This document shows positions 42,080 through 54,701 of a stretch of 64,000 bases of DNA, in pieces. The position numbers and the translations under genes are program-made. The stretch comes from Nannochloropsis oceanica (Eukaryota; Sar; Eustigmatophyceae; Eustigmatales; Monodopsidaceae). Position 1 is the stretch's first letter; each line of letters starts with the position of its first letter. Under the pieces are notes generated by a model that did no database searches, had not been told where the DNA came from, and was given only the letters and a program-made list of their open reading frames with translations. The DNA is taken from positions 1,054,001 to 1,118,000 of the forward strand of contig CP038108.1 in assembly GCA_004519485.1 (NCBI GenBank), read 5' to 3'.

Positions 42080-42239
42080 GTTACAATCCCTTTCTCACTC
42101 TCATGACCAACAGGTGGCACAGCACCCAGCCCGGCAAGCTAGGACCGACAGGGTAAACGCAATCATTTTGCCCAAAAGACTGTGACAGGGGGTTAAAATC
42201 GCAAAGGCTACTTGCTGTTGGTGAAAACCCCCCACTGCC
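42080..42239. promoter_or_regulatory. Compact 160-base divergent promoter
   Basis: The start codons of the DUF2103-like gene and the giant PHD/SPOC gene are separated by only 160 bases here. Both promoters and both 5-prime UTRs must fit, unless the smaller gene starts at 42010. No TATA box is visible. Confidence 0.45.
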
Positions 42240-42320
42240 ATGGCATCTCCTGCAGCCAGCACCCGGCGGCAGCAGCAACAGCAACAACAGCAACAACAGC
42301 AACAACAACAACAGCAACAA

Positions 42321-42368
<48 letters not shown>

Positions 42369-45300
42369 GAGCAGGGCCAGCAGCTACGGCGTCGGTCCAC
42401 CCGTCGTGAGGTCGTGACCAGACGGAGCGCCAAAAATACTCATCCTGTCGATGCAGTGTGGGTCGAGGCCCTGGCGGCACTATCAGAAGAAGAGGAAGAG
42501 CGAGGACGCTGGCGCCAAGCATTCAACCAGCAGACTCCGTGTGACTTGTGTAGCAATGAAGGAGGGTTGGTGGTGAAATGTGCCAAAAGTGGTAAGGATT
42601 CGAAGAGGGAAGAGGGAGGGAGGGAGGGAGGGAGGGAGGAGGTTGAATGCCGTCCACCGTAACCTGGGTTTGATTTGCGCCTTCCCGGGTATTTCCTCAC
42701 TGACTAATTCGCTCATGAGGAAGAGAAGAGATGAGGCAGGTTTGGAGAGAGAGCAGTGAAGGAGGGGGGAGTGGAGCAAAGGCCGAGTTCCCGCTCGGGC
42801 TGACAGTGGGGGGAGTTGGGGGGGAGGCTGGCATGCACTCCATCTTTCTGCATCATCCAGGTATGCGCTCACTCCTTTCTACTTCTTTTTGCCACCTTTT
42901 TTCCCCCCATAGGATGTTCAAAAGAGTTTCATCCCTCCTGTGCCTTGATGCATAAGCTAGCGTTTGCATCTGCCGTAGACGCCGGTGAGGACGAGGACGA
43001 GGACGAGGTAGGGAAGGAGGAGGAGGTAGACGAAGAGGATCGCCCACCTCCTGGGCGATTTCGTGTCTTGTGCGAACGCCATGGCACTCCGTGCTTGTAC
43101 TGCGTGTGTCGGCAGCCGTATGATGACGAGGGGCAGTTGATTGAGTGCGCCACATGCAAGGTAGGGAGGGAGGGAGGGAGGGAGGGAGGGAGGGAGGGAG
43201 GGGCAGGAGACTTTCAACATGTAAATAAATCCCCTTACACATGACATGGTTGCGCAGGATTGGTTCCACGCTGGATGCATGCGCCTGGATGCGTCCGCTT
43301 ACGTCAGCACGGACAAGGATTATATCTGCCCCTCGTGCGTACCCCTACTTCCCTCCCTCCCTCCCTCCTTCCTTCCCTCCCTCCCTCCTTCCTTCCCTCC
43401 CTCTCTCCCTTCAACCACATTCCGTCATCTCTTTGCCATGCTGCGGCTGTTTCAAGCTCCCAATTCTCCGCATTGCAGTTGGTGAAGTCGTATCGACCGC
43501 CACTCACCCTCCCTCCTTCCCTCCCTCCTTCCCTCTCTCCCTCCCTCCCTCCCTCCCTCCCTCCCTCCCTCCCTCCAGCTGCGTGGTGGAAGCCCCCTCC
43601 CAAGAGAAAATAGAGGCGAATGTGAAGAAGGAGGCGAGCTACAGCAGGCACGAGGAGGTAGAAGCAGCAGTGGAGAGGGCAAGAGAGGTGTTTGAAATCG
43701 TGCAGGTAGGGAGGGAGGGGAGAAGGAAGATGCAGACAAGCATTTCCTATTCGATTTTCCGACAGGGAAAGGGACAAAGGGAGGGGGGGAGGGAGGGAGG
43801 GTAGGAGGGTGATGCCTCCCCACACTCAATTTCACTCACCTGCGCAGGGGCTGGAGCCAAAGCACGAAGCGGGAGAAATTGAAGAACCGCTGGACCAGGA
43901 GACCTTTGCCAACGTCAAGGTACCTCCCTCCCTCCCTCCCTCCCTCCCTCCCTCCCTCCTTTCTTCCTTTTCTCCTTTCGTTCCCAGAATGTCATTACCC
44001 GCATCTCCCGCCAGACCCACCCTCCCCTTCCTCCCCTCCCTCTCTCCAGGCCTCCCTCCTGGCCTCCCCCTGGCCCCTCGGTCTCGAGCCCCTCCGTCAA
44101 CAATACCTCGCTGTGGTGGTTGCGACGGAGGAAGGGATGGAGAGATGGGTGGAGGCGACTGCCTCTCCCTTCTTTAAGAGGAAGGAGGGAGAGAAGGAGG
44201 GCCTGTGGGAGGGAGGGAAGGAGGGAGGGGTGTGGGCTCGGAGCGAGGAGGAGATGGAGGAGGAGAAAGAGGGTTTAGAGAGGGTTGTGGAGGAAAGCAA
44301 GACGTTTATCTGGTGCGTGCCCTCCCTCCCTCCCGCCCTTCCTCCCTCCCTCCGCTGTCCCATCCACCCATTTCTCCCCCCCGCCCTCCACCCAGCACTC
44401 ACTCACTCCCTCCCTCCCTCCCCTACAGCACCCACCCCCTCCGAACCCGCGCCTTGGCCTGGCTCTCAGTGTTGGAGCTGGCACTGGAGGCCCGGGCTGG
44501 TGGATTCGATCCTCCACGACGGAAGGTCGGGAGGGCGGGCGGGAGGGAGGGAGGGAGGGAGGGAGGGGGGGTAGTCGTGCATTTGGTGCTCGTGTCATTG
44601 ACTCACTCACTCACTCACTCACTCACTCACTCACTCACTCACTCACTCCCTCCCTTTCTAGATCTCCCGCAAAGTCCTGCAGGCAATAGTGCCGGAGCCC
44701 GAGGAGAATGAGACGGCAATGGGGGAGGTGGAGGAGCCTTCCGCCAAAAGGAGGAGTGCGGCTTTGGTCGAGGTGCGGAGGGAGAGAGGGAGGGAGGGAG
44801 GGAGGGAGGGAGGGACGAGGGGAGGGAAGGACGGACGGAGGGACGGACGGAGGGACGGACGGAGGGACGGACGGACGGAGGGACGGAGGAAGGGACGGAG
44901 GAAGGGAAGGACGATAGAGATATACCTTCACTTTATCCCCTAACCATCCACTGACTTGCTTATCCCTCCCTCCCTCCCTCCCTCCCTCCCTCCTTTTCTC
45001 CCTCTAGACCATGGTCTCCCTTGCCGTGGCCTTCAACGAGTGGGAAGCCCGAGCACAACGCGTCCTCCGAGGGAGGGAGGGAGGGAGGGAGGGAGGGAGG
45101 GAGGAGCTGCAGGAGTTGATAGCGGAGTATGAGAGCCTGGGAGTGGAAGACGAGTCGCTGGTGGCTAAGCTGAGGGGGGTGGAGGAGGTAAAAAACAAAG
45201 GAGGGAGGGTGGAAGAGAGGGAGGGAGGGAGGGAGGGAAGAAGGGAAGGATTTCTTTGGATGCCGTTGTCTAACTTGTTTGAATATTCCTCTTTCGTCAC

Positions 45301-45497
45301 CTCCCTCCCCCTCCCTCCCTCCCTCCCTCCCTCCCTCCACAAGGCCCTCGCCTCCTGGGAAGCGCGCGCCAGGTCCTGCCTCGAGGAGCTGGCTGCCTCC
45401 ACCTCCACCCCTCCGTCTGTCCCGCCCTCTTCCTCGCCCTCCTCCTCCTCTTCCTCTTCCCCCACCCCTCGGAATAGTCAGCAGCAATCGGAGTCTG

Positions 45498-45538
<41 letters not shown>

Positions 45539-48500
45539 GCCCCCAACACCAGCAGCAGCAGCAGCAGCAGCGACCATCACATCGGCATTAACCATCACAA
45601 CCACCCCCCCCAGCCCTCCCTCCCTCCTTCCCTCCTCTCCTCCCTCCTCCTCGAAGCCGATGAAGATATCAGGCTCAAACACCACCAGCACCGGCTCTCC
45701 TCCCTCCTTTCCTCCCTCCGCCTCGCCCTGGCCGCTCTCGCCTGGCGTGACGAAGCCATCCACCTTCTTTCCCCCTCCCTGCGTCCCTCCCTCTCCTCCC
45801 TCCTCACCCACCTCCAGTCCGCCTATCCCCCCTCCCTCCCTCCTTCCTTCCCTCCCTCCTTCCTCCTCCCCTACAAACGACGATTGGAGGCCCTGGTTGA
45901 AAAGGGGGAAGAAGGGCGGAGGGAGGGAGGGAGGGAGGGAGGGGGGCCTCGAGCGAGGCTGGCGATCTACATGTCCTTGCCTCTGTTCCTCCCCGAGGAA
46001 GAAGAAGCGATGGAGGAGCTGAAGGAGCAGGGACGGGTAACAGTAGAAGCAGAAATGAACGAGGTCGTGGACTGGATCATGGAGGGAGGGAGGGAGGGCG
46101 GGGGCGGGGGAGGGAGGGCGTCGCTTACAGTAGAGAGCATCAGGGAGGCAGGGCGGGCGGCTGTCCAGCGATACTTGACTGCTATAGCCGTCCCTCCTTC
46201 CCTTCCTCCCTCCCTCCCTCCTCCGTTCTCCTCACATTCTGCAACTGCTGGTGCTGCTGCTGCTGCGGACAGGAAGTCGGGCAAGCTTTCGTCTTCCCCT
46301 CCCTCCCCATCTTCCTCCATCTGCAGTAGCCCTAGCCCAGAGAAAGGGAGCGGAGGAGGGAGGGAGGGAGGGAAGGAGGGAGGGAGGGAGGGGGGGAAGG
46401 CGGGAAAGGCGGGAAAGCCGAGCGCCTTGCATTACACGCTTGTGCCCGTGGAGAGGTAGGTAGAGAGGGAGAAAGGGAGGGAGGGAAGAAGGGAAGGAAG
46501 GGCTGAACATGAGAAGTAGACGGAGTGCCGAGAGGCAAGGAGGGATAAAGAGAGGCAGGACAGGGGAAAAAAGTGAGTCAACTGCCTCATCCACCTCTCT
46601 TTCTCTCCTTCTTTCCTCACAGGCCCACCCTGGATCTCTTCCCTCCCTCCTCCTCCTCCTCCTCCTCCTCCTCCCTCCCTGCTTTCTCCGCCTCCTCCTC
46701 CCCCTCCCCTTCCTCCTCGTTTCTCCTCACCACGCGAGAGCAGGTGCTTCTCCTACGAACCTTGCATCGAGAGCTGGCCAAAGCTGGAGAGGGGCTGAGA
46801 AAGGGAAAGGACGGCGTGATGGGTAGGGAGGGAGGGAGGGAGGGAGGTAGGGAGGGAAGGGAGGGAGGTGGTAATCTACTCACTCACCATTGATGAAACA
46901 GTACACCCGCAATTCATCCTTCCCTCCTCATCACGCGTTGCGTCCCTCCTACAGCTCGCCTGGACCTTCTGGGACGGGAGCTCATGTGGTACAACGACGC
47001 TGCCTTCGCCCTCTCCATGCCAGGAGGCGCGCGGCCCCTTCACCGGCACCTCGTCCTCCTCCTCGACGCGCCCGTGGTGGCCTTGAGAGAGGTACGGGAA
47101 AGGTGAAGGGGGGAGGGAGGGGACTTATGTTGCATTGGTGGTTTGATTTTGTTTGGTTTGTTTGTTTCTTTCTTTTTCTTTATCTAATTCACTCGGCGGT
47201 CCGATTATTGATTTATTTCATCATGTATTCATTCGTTATGAATTCATTCATTTCTTTGTTAATTTACTCATTTATTTGTGAACACAGGGCGCGGGTGTGG
47301 AGTGGGTTTTGAGCGAGCTTGAGCGCCTCGTTAGCGCCAGCCGAGCATGGACGAGAAACATCGTCTCTCTCATGGGGGTGGAGGAAGGAGAGGAGGACGA
47401 GGAGGAGGAGGAGCGGGAGGAGCCGGGGGAGGAAGGGGGAAAGAGGAGGGCGAAAAGGAAAGCGAGGAGGAAAGCACTGGTGGTAATGAAGGAGATGTTG
47501 GAGGAAGGGATTGTGAAGGCAGTGGAGATGGAGGAGGAGGCTCAGGTAGGTCAAATAGGAAGGTGGAGGGGCGTGATAAGTAGAAAGGGAGGGATGGAGG
47601 GAGGGAGGGGAGGAGGCGAATAAGTGCATGCGTGGAATTTAATTCAGTCAAGGACACGGAAACACCCGGTCGCTCACCTCCTTCCCCCTCTTTCCCTCCC
47701 TCCCTCCCTCCCTTCCTCCCCCTCTCCCGCCCAGGCCCGGGGCGTAGTGGCACATGCAGCTCGGTACCGCGCTACGGCCCTCTCCCTCTTCGGAGCCTCC
47801 TCCCCCTCCCCTCTCCTAGATGTGTGCTCCCTCCCTCCTCCCTCCCTTTTCGCAGCTGCCGTGCTACGGTCGCAGCAGGAGGCGTACACCGCCCACCGAG
47901 AGGCCCCCTTCCCCCTCTCCCTCCTCCCCGAGTCCGTAGTCCTGGCGTGGATGCACGCGGTGTATGCGTGGTGTTATCGGGCTTTGGAGACGCTGGAGGG
48001 CGGGAAAGTGGAGGACAAGGGATGGTAGGGAGGGAGGGAGGCAGGGAGGGAAAGAGGGGAGGAGGAAAGGAGGGGGGGGGAGGGGGAAGACGTAGTTTTG
48101 CTCTCTTGTCGCTTTGTATTGCTTGTGAGGACGGAGACTCACCCCTCTTTCCCTCTTTCCCTCCCTTCCTCCCTCCCTCCCTCCCTCCCTCCCTTCCTCC
48201 CCCTCCCTTCCAGGAAAGATCTCCGTGAGAATGTTCTTGAAGCAGACGAGGAAGCCATTCGCGCCCTCCCTCCCTCCCCCGCCCTCCGTCGGTCCCTCCA
48301 CCGGCATCTGGATGTGACCCTGGCCGTGCGGGACGAAGGAGGGAGGGAGGGAGGGAAGGAGGGAGGGAGGGAGGGAGGAGTTGTGTATGGTGTGGAAGTG
48401 CTGGAAAAGGAGGAGAGGCCGAGGAGTCAGTTTACCTATCTGTTGCAGGTTGGAAGGAAGGGAGGGAGGGAGGGAGGGAGGGAGGGAGGGAGGAAGGGAG

Positions 48501-50673
48501 GGAGGAAGGGAGGGAGGAAGGGAGGGAGGGAATCATGCCTCGATGTTTCGATGTGCTGACTTTCACCTCCCTCCCTTCCTCCCTCACCCCCTCCTTCCCT
48601 CCTTCCCTCCTCATCACAGGGTGCGTCCTCCCCTGTCCTCCAGCAAACCCTCCACCTGCACGCTCTCATCACCCGTCGAGTCCAAGAAGCGCGCACCTGG
48701 ATACGGTACCTTGCCTTCCCTCCCATCCTCCCTCCCTCCCTTCCGCCCTCCCTCTCGCTCTATCGCCCGATATAAATATCCCCGACTGAACACCCTCACC
48801 TTCCTTTTCCCTCCCTCCCAACCTTCTCTCCCTCCAGAACCGTCAAGGCCTGGGACGCCAACCCCGACATTTCCCTCCCTCCCGCCCTCCTTCCCTCCCT
48901 CATGCGGCACCTCGATGCTGCTGGCGTGCGTCTGCGGCGTGACAAGCTCGAGGGGCTCGTGAGGAGAGAGGGAAGGAAGGGGTTGGGGGTTCGGGGAAGG
49001 GAAGCAGCAGGGGCAGGAGGGGACGAAGAAGAGGCAAAGAAGAAGGGGGGGATGGAGAAGAAGAGAATGAAAGTAGAAGGAGGAGGAGGAGGCGGATGGG
49101 GAGGGAAGGGAAGAAAAGACAGCTGTCCCCGACCAGGCTGTAGCGCACGCGTCCCTCCCTCCACCCCTCCCTCCGCCCCTCCCTCCTCCTCCCCCTACTG
49201 CTCCTCCCGCTGCCTCGTCCTCTCCAGCCCCTCCCTCCTTCGCTCCCTCGTCGGCCTCCGTCACCTTATGGACCAACACACCTACCACCCTCCCTCCCTC
49301 CCTCCCTCCCCCCTCCTCACCAACCTCCTGTCCTTCCTCCCGCCTCCCCTCCCGCCCTCCCTCCCTCCCTCCCCCTCCCTCGACGGGGTGGCTGCGGGCC
49401 TCGCCTCAGGTTCCCTTGCTTGGCAACGTCCGTCTATCTGGTCATCAGCCTGTGGGGATCGAGGCCTCCCTCCTTCCCTCCTTCCTTCCCTCCCTCCCTC
49501 CCCTCCTTTGTCCTTTCCCTTCCCTGGGCTTCGAGAAAAAGGAGGAAAAGGAGGAGGAGGAGGAGGAGGAGGAGGAGGAGGAGGAGGAGGAAGAGGAGGA
49601 GGAGCACGAGAGAAGATGCGGGCGGCATTGCGTGAGACCTTCGAGAAGGGCATGGGCCGACTGATGGGGCAGGAAGGGAAGGAGGGCGGGAGGGAGGGAG
49701 GGATGGAGGTGAACCGTGCCTTATGCGCAGTCTTGGCGTGGGAGCTGGAGCATGAGCTGCTAGCGTTTGCGGCGAGTGGTGGAGGGGGAGGGAGAGAAGG
49801 AGGGAGGGACGGAGGGGGGATGGAGCAGAAGAGGAAGGAGCTGCTGAGAAAAAAGTATGCGAGTATCAAGGTATGGAGGGAAAGGAGAGAGGGAGGGGAG
49901 GGAGGGAAGGAGTGGTGGAGGGAGGGCGGGAGATAAGTCCATAGGTTTACTCACCCACCCTCCCTCCCGTCCTTCTTTCCCCCCTTTCTGTAGTATAATT
50001 TGGACAGTCCTCACAATCCCTATCTCCTTCACCGCCTCCTCTGCGGCTCCCTCTCCCTCGACGCCCTGTGTCATCTCTCGGCCGACGAGCTCGCGGCCAC
50101 CAACGAGGTAAGCCCCTCCCCTCCTCCCTCTCTCCCTCCCTCCCTTCCTCCCTCCCTCCTTCCTTCCTTGCTCATCACACCGCTTTGTCCCGAATTTCCT
50201 TATCCCAGGACGCGGAGGCTGCCCGATTGGCAGCTGCCAAGAAAGCCCTCCTCGTCGACAGGGATATGTTCTCGACGAAGGAGAGGGGGAGGAAGGGGGA
50301 GGCGGCGGGGTCGGAGCAGCAGCTGCAGCAGCAGAAGGGGAAGAATCAGACGAGGAAGAAGAAGGAGAGGGGGAGGCCAAAGAAAGAGGAGGGAGGAGAG
50401 AAGGAGGAGGGGGGGGGGGACGAGGAGGAGGACGAGGACGAGGACGAGGAGGACGAGAAGGACGGGAAAGGGAAGGGAGGAGTAGTCTCGGGAGCAAGTG
50501 GGAACAAGAGGAAGAAAATGAGTCTCTCCCCCCTCCTTCTTCGTCCGCGCGAACTCCTGCAGCTCCCTTCCTCCTCCCCTCCCTTCCCCTCCTCCTCCCC
50601 GCCCCCCTTCTCCCCCTCCCCGTCGCCCACGAACGGAGCCACGCTTGCAGCAACAGCAGCAGCAACAACAGCC

Positions 50674-50708
<35 letters not shown>

Positions 50709-51793
50709 GGAAGGAGGAGTAGCAGCCGCGGCAGAGAAGACTCATGTGCTGACCCCTCCCCCCTCTTTCCTCCCCCTCCACCCCACCCGAACTGGCCTCC
50801 CTCAACAAGACACCGAGGAGGAAGGAAAGGAGGGAGGGAAGGAGGGAGGGAAGGAGGGAGGGACGGAAGGAGAGAAGGAGGGAGGGAGGACGTTCTACAC
50901 GCTTGAGCAGCCCAGCAGCAGTGGGGAGGGGAGAGGGACTTATCTTTATATGAAAATGTGGGCACCCGCGGCGGCTCACCCTACGCTGGCCTCTTTTTTG
51001 CAGGTAGGCAGGGAGGGAAGGAGGGAGAGAGGAAGGGAGGAAGAAAAAGAGGGGGTGAGTGAGAGACGGAGGGATGGGGGAAGAGATGGAGGGGGGAAGG
51101 AGGTGTACACCTGATTTCACGATTCACGTACTGGCCCATATGTCCCTTGAACTTCCTTTTTTTCTCCCCCCTGCCCCCCCTTCCTCCTCCCTCTTTCGTA
51201 ATGCATGCATCGACCTGTCCCCCCCTCCCTCCCTCCTCCCAGAGCGATGCCCTCGTGGTCAAAGGCCGCACTAGGATTCCCGACCTCAACACCTACCTCC
51301 GTCAGTGCCAGACCTCCCCGCGATTCACGGTCCTCCCCCTCCTCCTGACCGATGCCTCCCCTTCCTTCCCTGCCCCCCTCCCTCCCTCCCACCCGCCCTC
51401 CCTCCTCCCTCCTGGATTCTTCCCTTCGTCCCCAGAGGAGAACACATTGGCTTTCACGGCCCTGGTAGATGCGTTGGTCTCCAGTGAAAAAGCTGCCTAT
51501 GTAGGCGTGGGATTCTCCTCCCTCCCTCCCTCCCTCCCTTCCTCGGCCGGGAGGACGGAGGGAGGGAAGGAGGGAGGGAAGGAGGGAAGGAGGGAGGGAG
51601 GAGGGGACTCCCTGCATGTGTATGTGGTTCCGCAGGCCTTGCTCCGGTCGTGTCCGGCGGCGAGGGCATGTTCCAATGCCGAGGGAGGGAGAGAGGGAGG
51701 GAGGGAGGGAGGGGTAGGTTTTGTGCACGCGGTCGCGGTGGTGAAGAAAAGCCTCTCGACGCTGCGACGGGAAGAGGAGGCAGCAGCAGCTGT

Positions 51794-51824
<31 letters not shown>

Positions 51825-53183
51825 GCGGAAGCAACGGTGGTTGGGGTGGAGGAAGGGAAGGAGGAAGGGGTGATGATGCCCTCTTCTCCGATGGGGGGAG
51901 GGCTGGCGTCTCCGGAACAGAGCGAGGGTGAGGAGGAGGAGGAAGGGAAGGGGGGAGGGGGTGAAGGCAAGGAGGATGGAAGAGGAAGGGGAGAGGAAGG
52001 AGGCGGCTCGGGGTTTTCCCCTCCTCCTCTTGAAGATCCCTCTGAAGCCCGCCCGCCCTCCCTCCCTCCCTCCCTCCCTCCCTCGGTCCCTTCCCATCCC
52101 TCCCACTCCTCGCCAGCCATCTGGGGCGGCTGGCGAGGCGTGAAACGTCGAAATATCCGTCCATCTACCCCTCCTTCCCTCCCCCCCTCCCCTACCGACC
52201 TTCTGAGTGACGAGGAGCGGGCCCGCGTGGAGGCCACGGCGAGCTTTGTGGCTAACAAGGGAACGGCCGCCTTGGCGGTGCTGAGGGAAAGTGCTGCGGC
52301 TGCGAGCGGATCGCTATTTTTCCTCGAAAGCGGGGCCAGGGGGCATGCTTTCTTCATGTCGCTCCTTCCACCGTCTTTCCTAACCCAGTCCATGCCCTCT
52401 CCTCCTGCTCCTCATTTTCCTCCTCCTCTTGCTACTGCTGCTGCCGCTCCTCCTCCTCCTCTCCCTCCTCCGCCCCCTCCTCCGTCTTCATTTTCTCCCC
52501 CGCGACTCGCAAGCACCATTCGCGGCTCTTTTTCCCCTTCTCAATGGAAGAGGGAGGGAGGGAGGGAGGAAGGGAGGGAGAGGAGGAGGGATGTTGGAGG
52601 CGTTAGTGGTTTTTCTCCTCCCCGCTCTCGCCCCCGCCAACGGTCTTTTTCACCCGGACGGTCGCCATCGTCCGCTCCCTCGTCCTACCACCATCACGAC
52701 CACCATCATCGACCTCATTACGATGACGCACCATCCTTTCCTCGCTCCTTTGCCTCCCCTACCTCCTTCTCCCCTCCGCGGGTGTCCGCAACGAGAAGGA
52801 GGACGGAAGAAAGTGGAGGGGGTAAAGCAGGAAGAAGGGAGGAAGGAAGGGAAAGAAAACGCTCCCGCAGCCGTTCTCGCAGCCGTTCCCGCAGCCGTTC
52901 CCGCAGCCGTTCCCGTAGCCGTTACCGTCTTTCCTCCTCTCCTGCTCCCGTTCCTGCACGTTCCCTTCTTTCGCCCCGTCCTCGGCCTCATTCTTCTTCA
53001 TCTTCTGCTGCTTCTTTGTCTCCCTCCTCCTCCCGGAAGCGATCGCCCTCCCCTCCCCTCCCTTCCTCTCTCCTTCCTCCTCCTCCTATATCCTCTTCGC
53101 GACGGAGAAGGCGTGGCTATGGAGAAGGAGAGAAGGAAGAAGGTCTGCAACAGGAGCAAGAGCAGCAGCAAGAGCAGCAACCT

Positions 53184-53254
<71 letters not shown>

Positions 53255-53349
53255 GAAACAACAACAGCAGCAGAAACAACAACAACAGCAGCAGCAGAAA
53301 GAGCAGCAGCAGCATCAGCAGCAGAAACAACAACAGGAGCAGAAGCAGC

Positions 53350-53434
<85 letters not shown>

Positions 53435-53443
53435 ACAGCAACA

Positions 53444-53512
<69 letters not shown>

Positions 53513-54410
53513 GGAGCAGCAGCAGCAGCGAAAGTTGTCGCCGAAGCTGCAGCAGCAGGACGAGGTGGAGCACCAACAGCAGCAACAGCAACCGCAGCGG
53601 CAAAAACCGTCGCCGAAGCTGCAGCAGGAGGAGGAAAAGGAGCACCAACAGCAGCAGCAGCGGCGGCAGCAGCAGCAGCAAAGGCCGCTGCTGTTGCCGA
53701 AGCAGAAGCAGCAGGAGGAGCAAGAGTTGGAGGAAGGGGAGGAAATCGAGGAGGGGGAAGAGAAGGAAGAAGAGAAAGGTCAGGGGAAAACGCGAACACG
53801 GCGCTCTCGGTGGGAGGAAGATACACGTCCGGTAAAAGAAAGAGGGAGGGAGGGAGCGAGCAGAGAAGGGAAGGAGCAGCAACAATCCACCCCTCGGGCC
53901 TTCGGCACCTTGGCCTCCAGCCCGGTTGCACCCCCGCGCCCTCCACGTCTCCCTCCTTCCCTGCCTACTCCTCTCCTTCCTCCTTTCCGTCCCCCGGGCA
54001 GCGGCAGTCTTGCTGGGTCCCCTCCCTCCCTCCCTCTCTCCCTCCCTCCCTCCCTCCCTCCCTCCCTCCCTCCAAGGATGGGACCACCGCGTGCAATGAC
54101 GGCCTCTCTCGTCCCTTCCCTCGTCGCTCCCGGCAGCGAACATCTTCCGGGCGCTGTGTCAGGGGCCCTTGGCCAAACGATCGGTCAGGCGCCTCAGCAG
54201 CAGCAAAAGCAACAACTACAATTATCTCCTTATGTCAAACCCGCTGAAAACGGCTTTGGTGGTCCTTCCCCTCCTCCTCCTCTTTCTCGTCCTTCCCCTT
54301 CTCCTTTTGCAGTAGCACTCCCCTCTTCTCACCACGGTCCGCCAGTGGCCGCATTAACCCCCTCCGGCCCTCTTCTGCCAGTATACCAGCACCACCACAA
54401 CCACCAGCAG

Positions 54411-54442
<32 letters not shown>

Positions 54443-54701
54443 CCAGCAGCCGCCGCCCTTCCAACAAACCTCTCCGCAGTACCACCACCACCACCACCAC
54501 CACCAGCAGCAGCAGCAGCAGTCACCGCCATTTAATGGTGGAGTTTTTCCTCCTAGACCCCTTCTTCCCCTTCCGCCTCACCCTCAGGCGCGTCCTCCCA
54601 TGCAGCAGCAGCAGCAACCACAACAACAGGCACAGCAGCCCCCGAGGCGGCTACCGCAATACCATGCGTTCCATCGACCGAGGCCAGGGGGGGGAAAATG
54701 A
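42240..54701 (+). CDS. Giant PHD - PLU-1-like - TFIIS-like - SPOC-like - RS - polyQ nuclear protein
   Basis: Twenty exons give about 3,081 residues. Exons are 42240-42591, 42913-43160, 43258-43334, 43579-43705, 43848-43919, 44050-44312, 44429-44525, 44662-44772, 45008-45187, 45344-46455, 46623-46822, 46955-47091, 47288-47545, 47735-48024, 48214-48448, 48620-48705, 48838-49870, 49994-50107, 50209-51003 and 51243-54701; every phase closes. After a polyQ start come a half extended PHD (CDLCSNEGG...CSKEFHPSCA, near 100-168) and a PHD finger (CLYCVCRQPYDDEGQLIECA...WFHAGCM, near 173-226). Helices with repeated WEARA units resemble the KDM5 PLU-1 region. Residues 1540-1687 match the TFIIS central domain (ELLRKKYASIKYNLDSPHNP, LSADELAA). 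A SPOC-like part follows (about 1890-2100), then an RS repeat and polyQ. PHD-TFIIS-SPOC is the PHF3/DIDO/Bye1 plan, which binds RNA polymerase II. No JmjC domain is present. Confidence 0.8.
42268..42372. repeat. CAA/CAG repeat coding N-terminal polyQ
   Basis: Mixed CAA and CAG units passing into pure CAG, coding about 35 glutamines near the start of the giant PHD/SPOC protein. A direct start codon and Arg-Arg flank precede it. Confidence 0.95.
44599..44648. repeat. ACTC tetranucleotide repeat before an acceptor
   Basis: About 12 ACTC units lie in the 3-prime half of intron 7 of the giant gene and serve as a pyrimidine-rich stretch just before CCCTCCCTTTCTAG. This differs from the usual CCCT unit. 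Confidence 0.95.
44782..44915. repeat. GGGA passing into GGAC tetranucleotide repeats
   Basis: The donor-side half of intron 8 of the giant gene holds GGGA units, then a compound GGAC/GGAG block. It shows a G-rich donor side built from related tetranucleotides. Confidence 0.9.
53160..53560. repeat. CAG-dominated repeat coding polyQ
   Basis: About 400 bases of CAG with scattered CAA, AAA and GAG units, read in frame as Gln with occasional Lys/Glu/Arg. The reverse strand reads Leu, Ala or Cys runs, producing long false frames there. Confidence 0.95.

Noticed and set aside
42240-46455. Reading the PHD region as a KDM5 histone demethylase
   Set aside because: No JmjC, JmjN or ARID sequence is present upstream or inside, and the downstream TFIIS-like domain is not found in KDM5.
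52429-53835. Plus-strand alternative frame with Leu and Ser runs
   Set aside because: It is a shadow of the polyQ exon; the polyQ frame continues the SPOC-containing exon and has RS and charged blocks.
53086-53946. Long minus-strand frame rich in Ala, opposite the giant gene
   Set aside because: It is the reverse reading of the CAG repeat and GGGA tracts, without domain, splice structure or start context.
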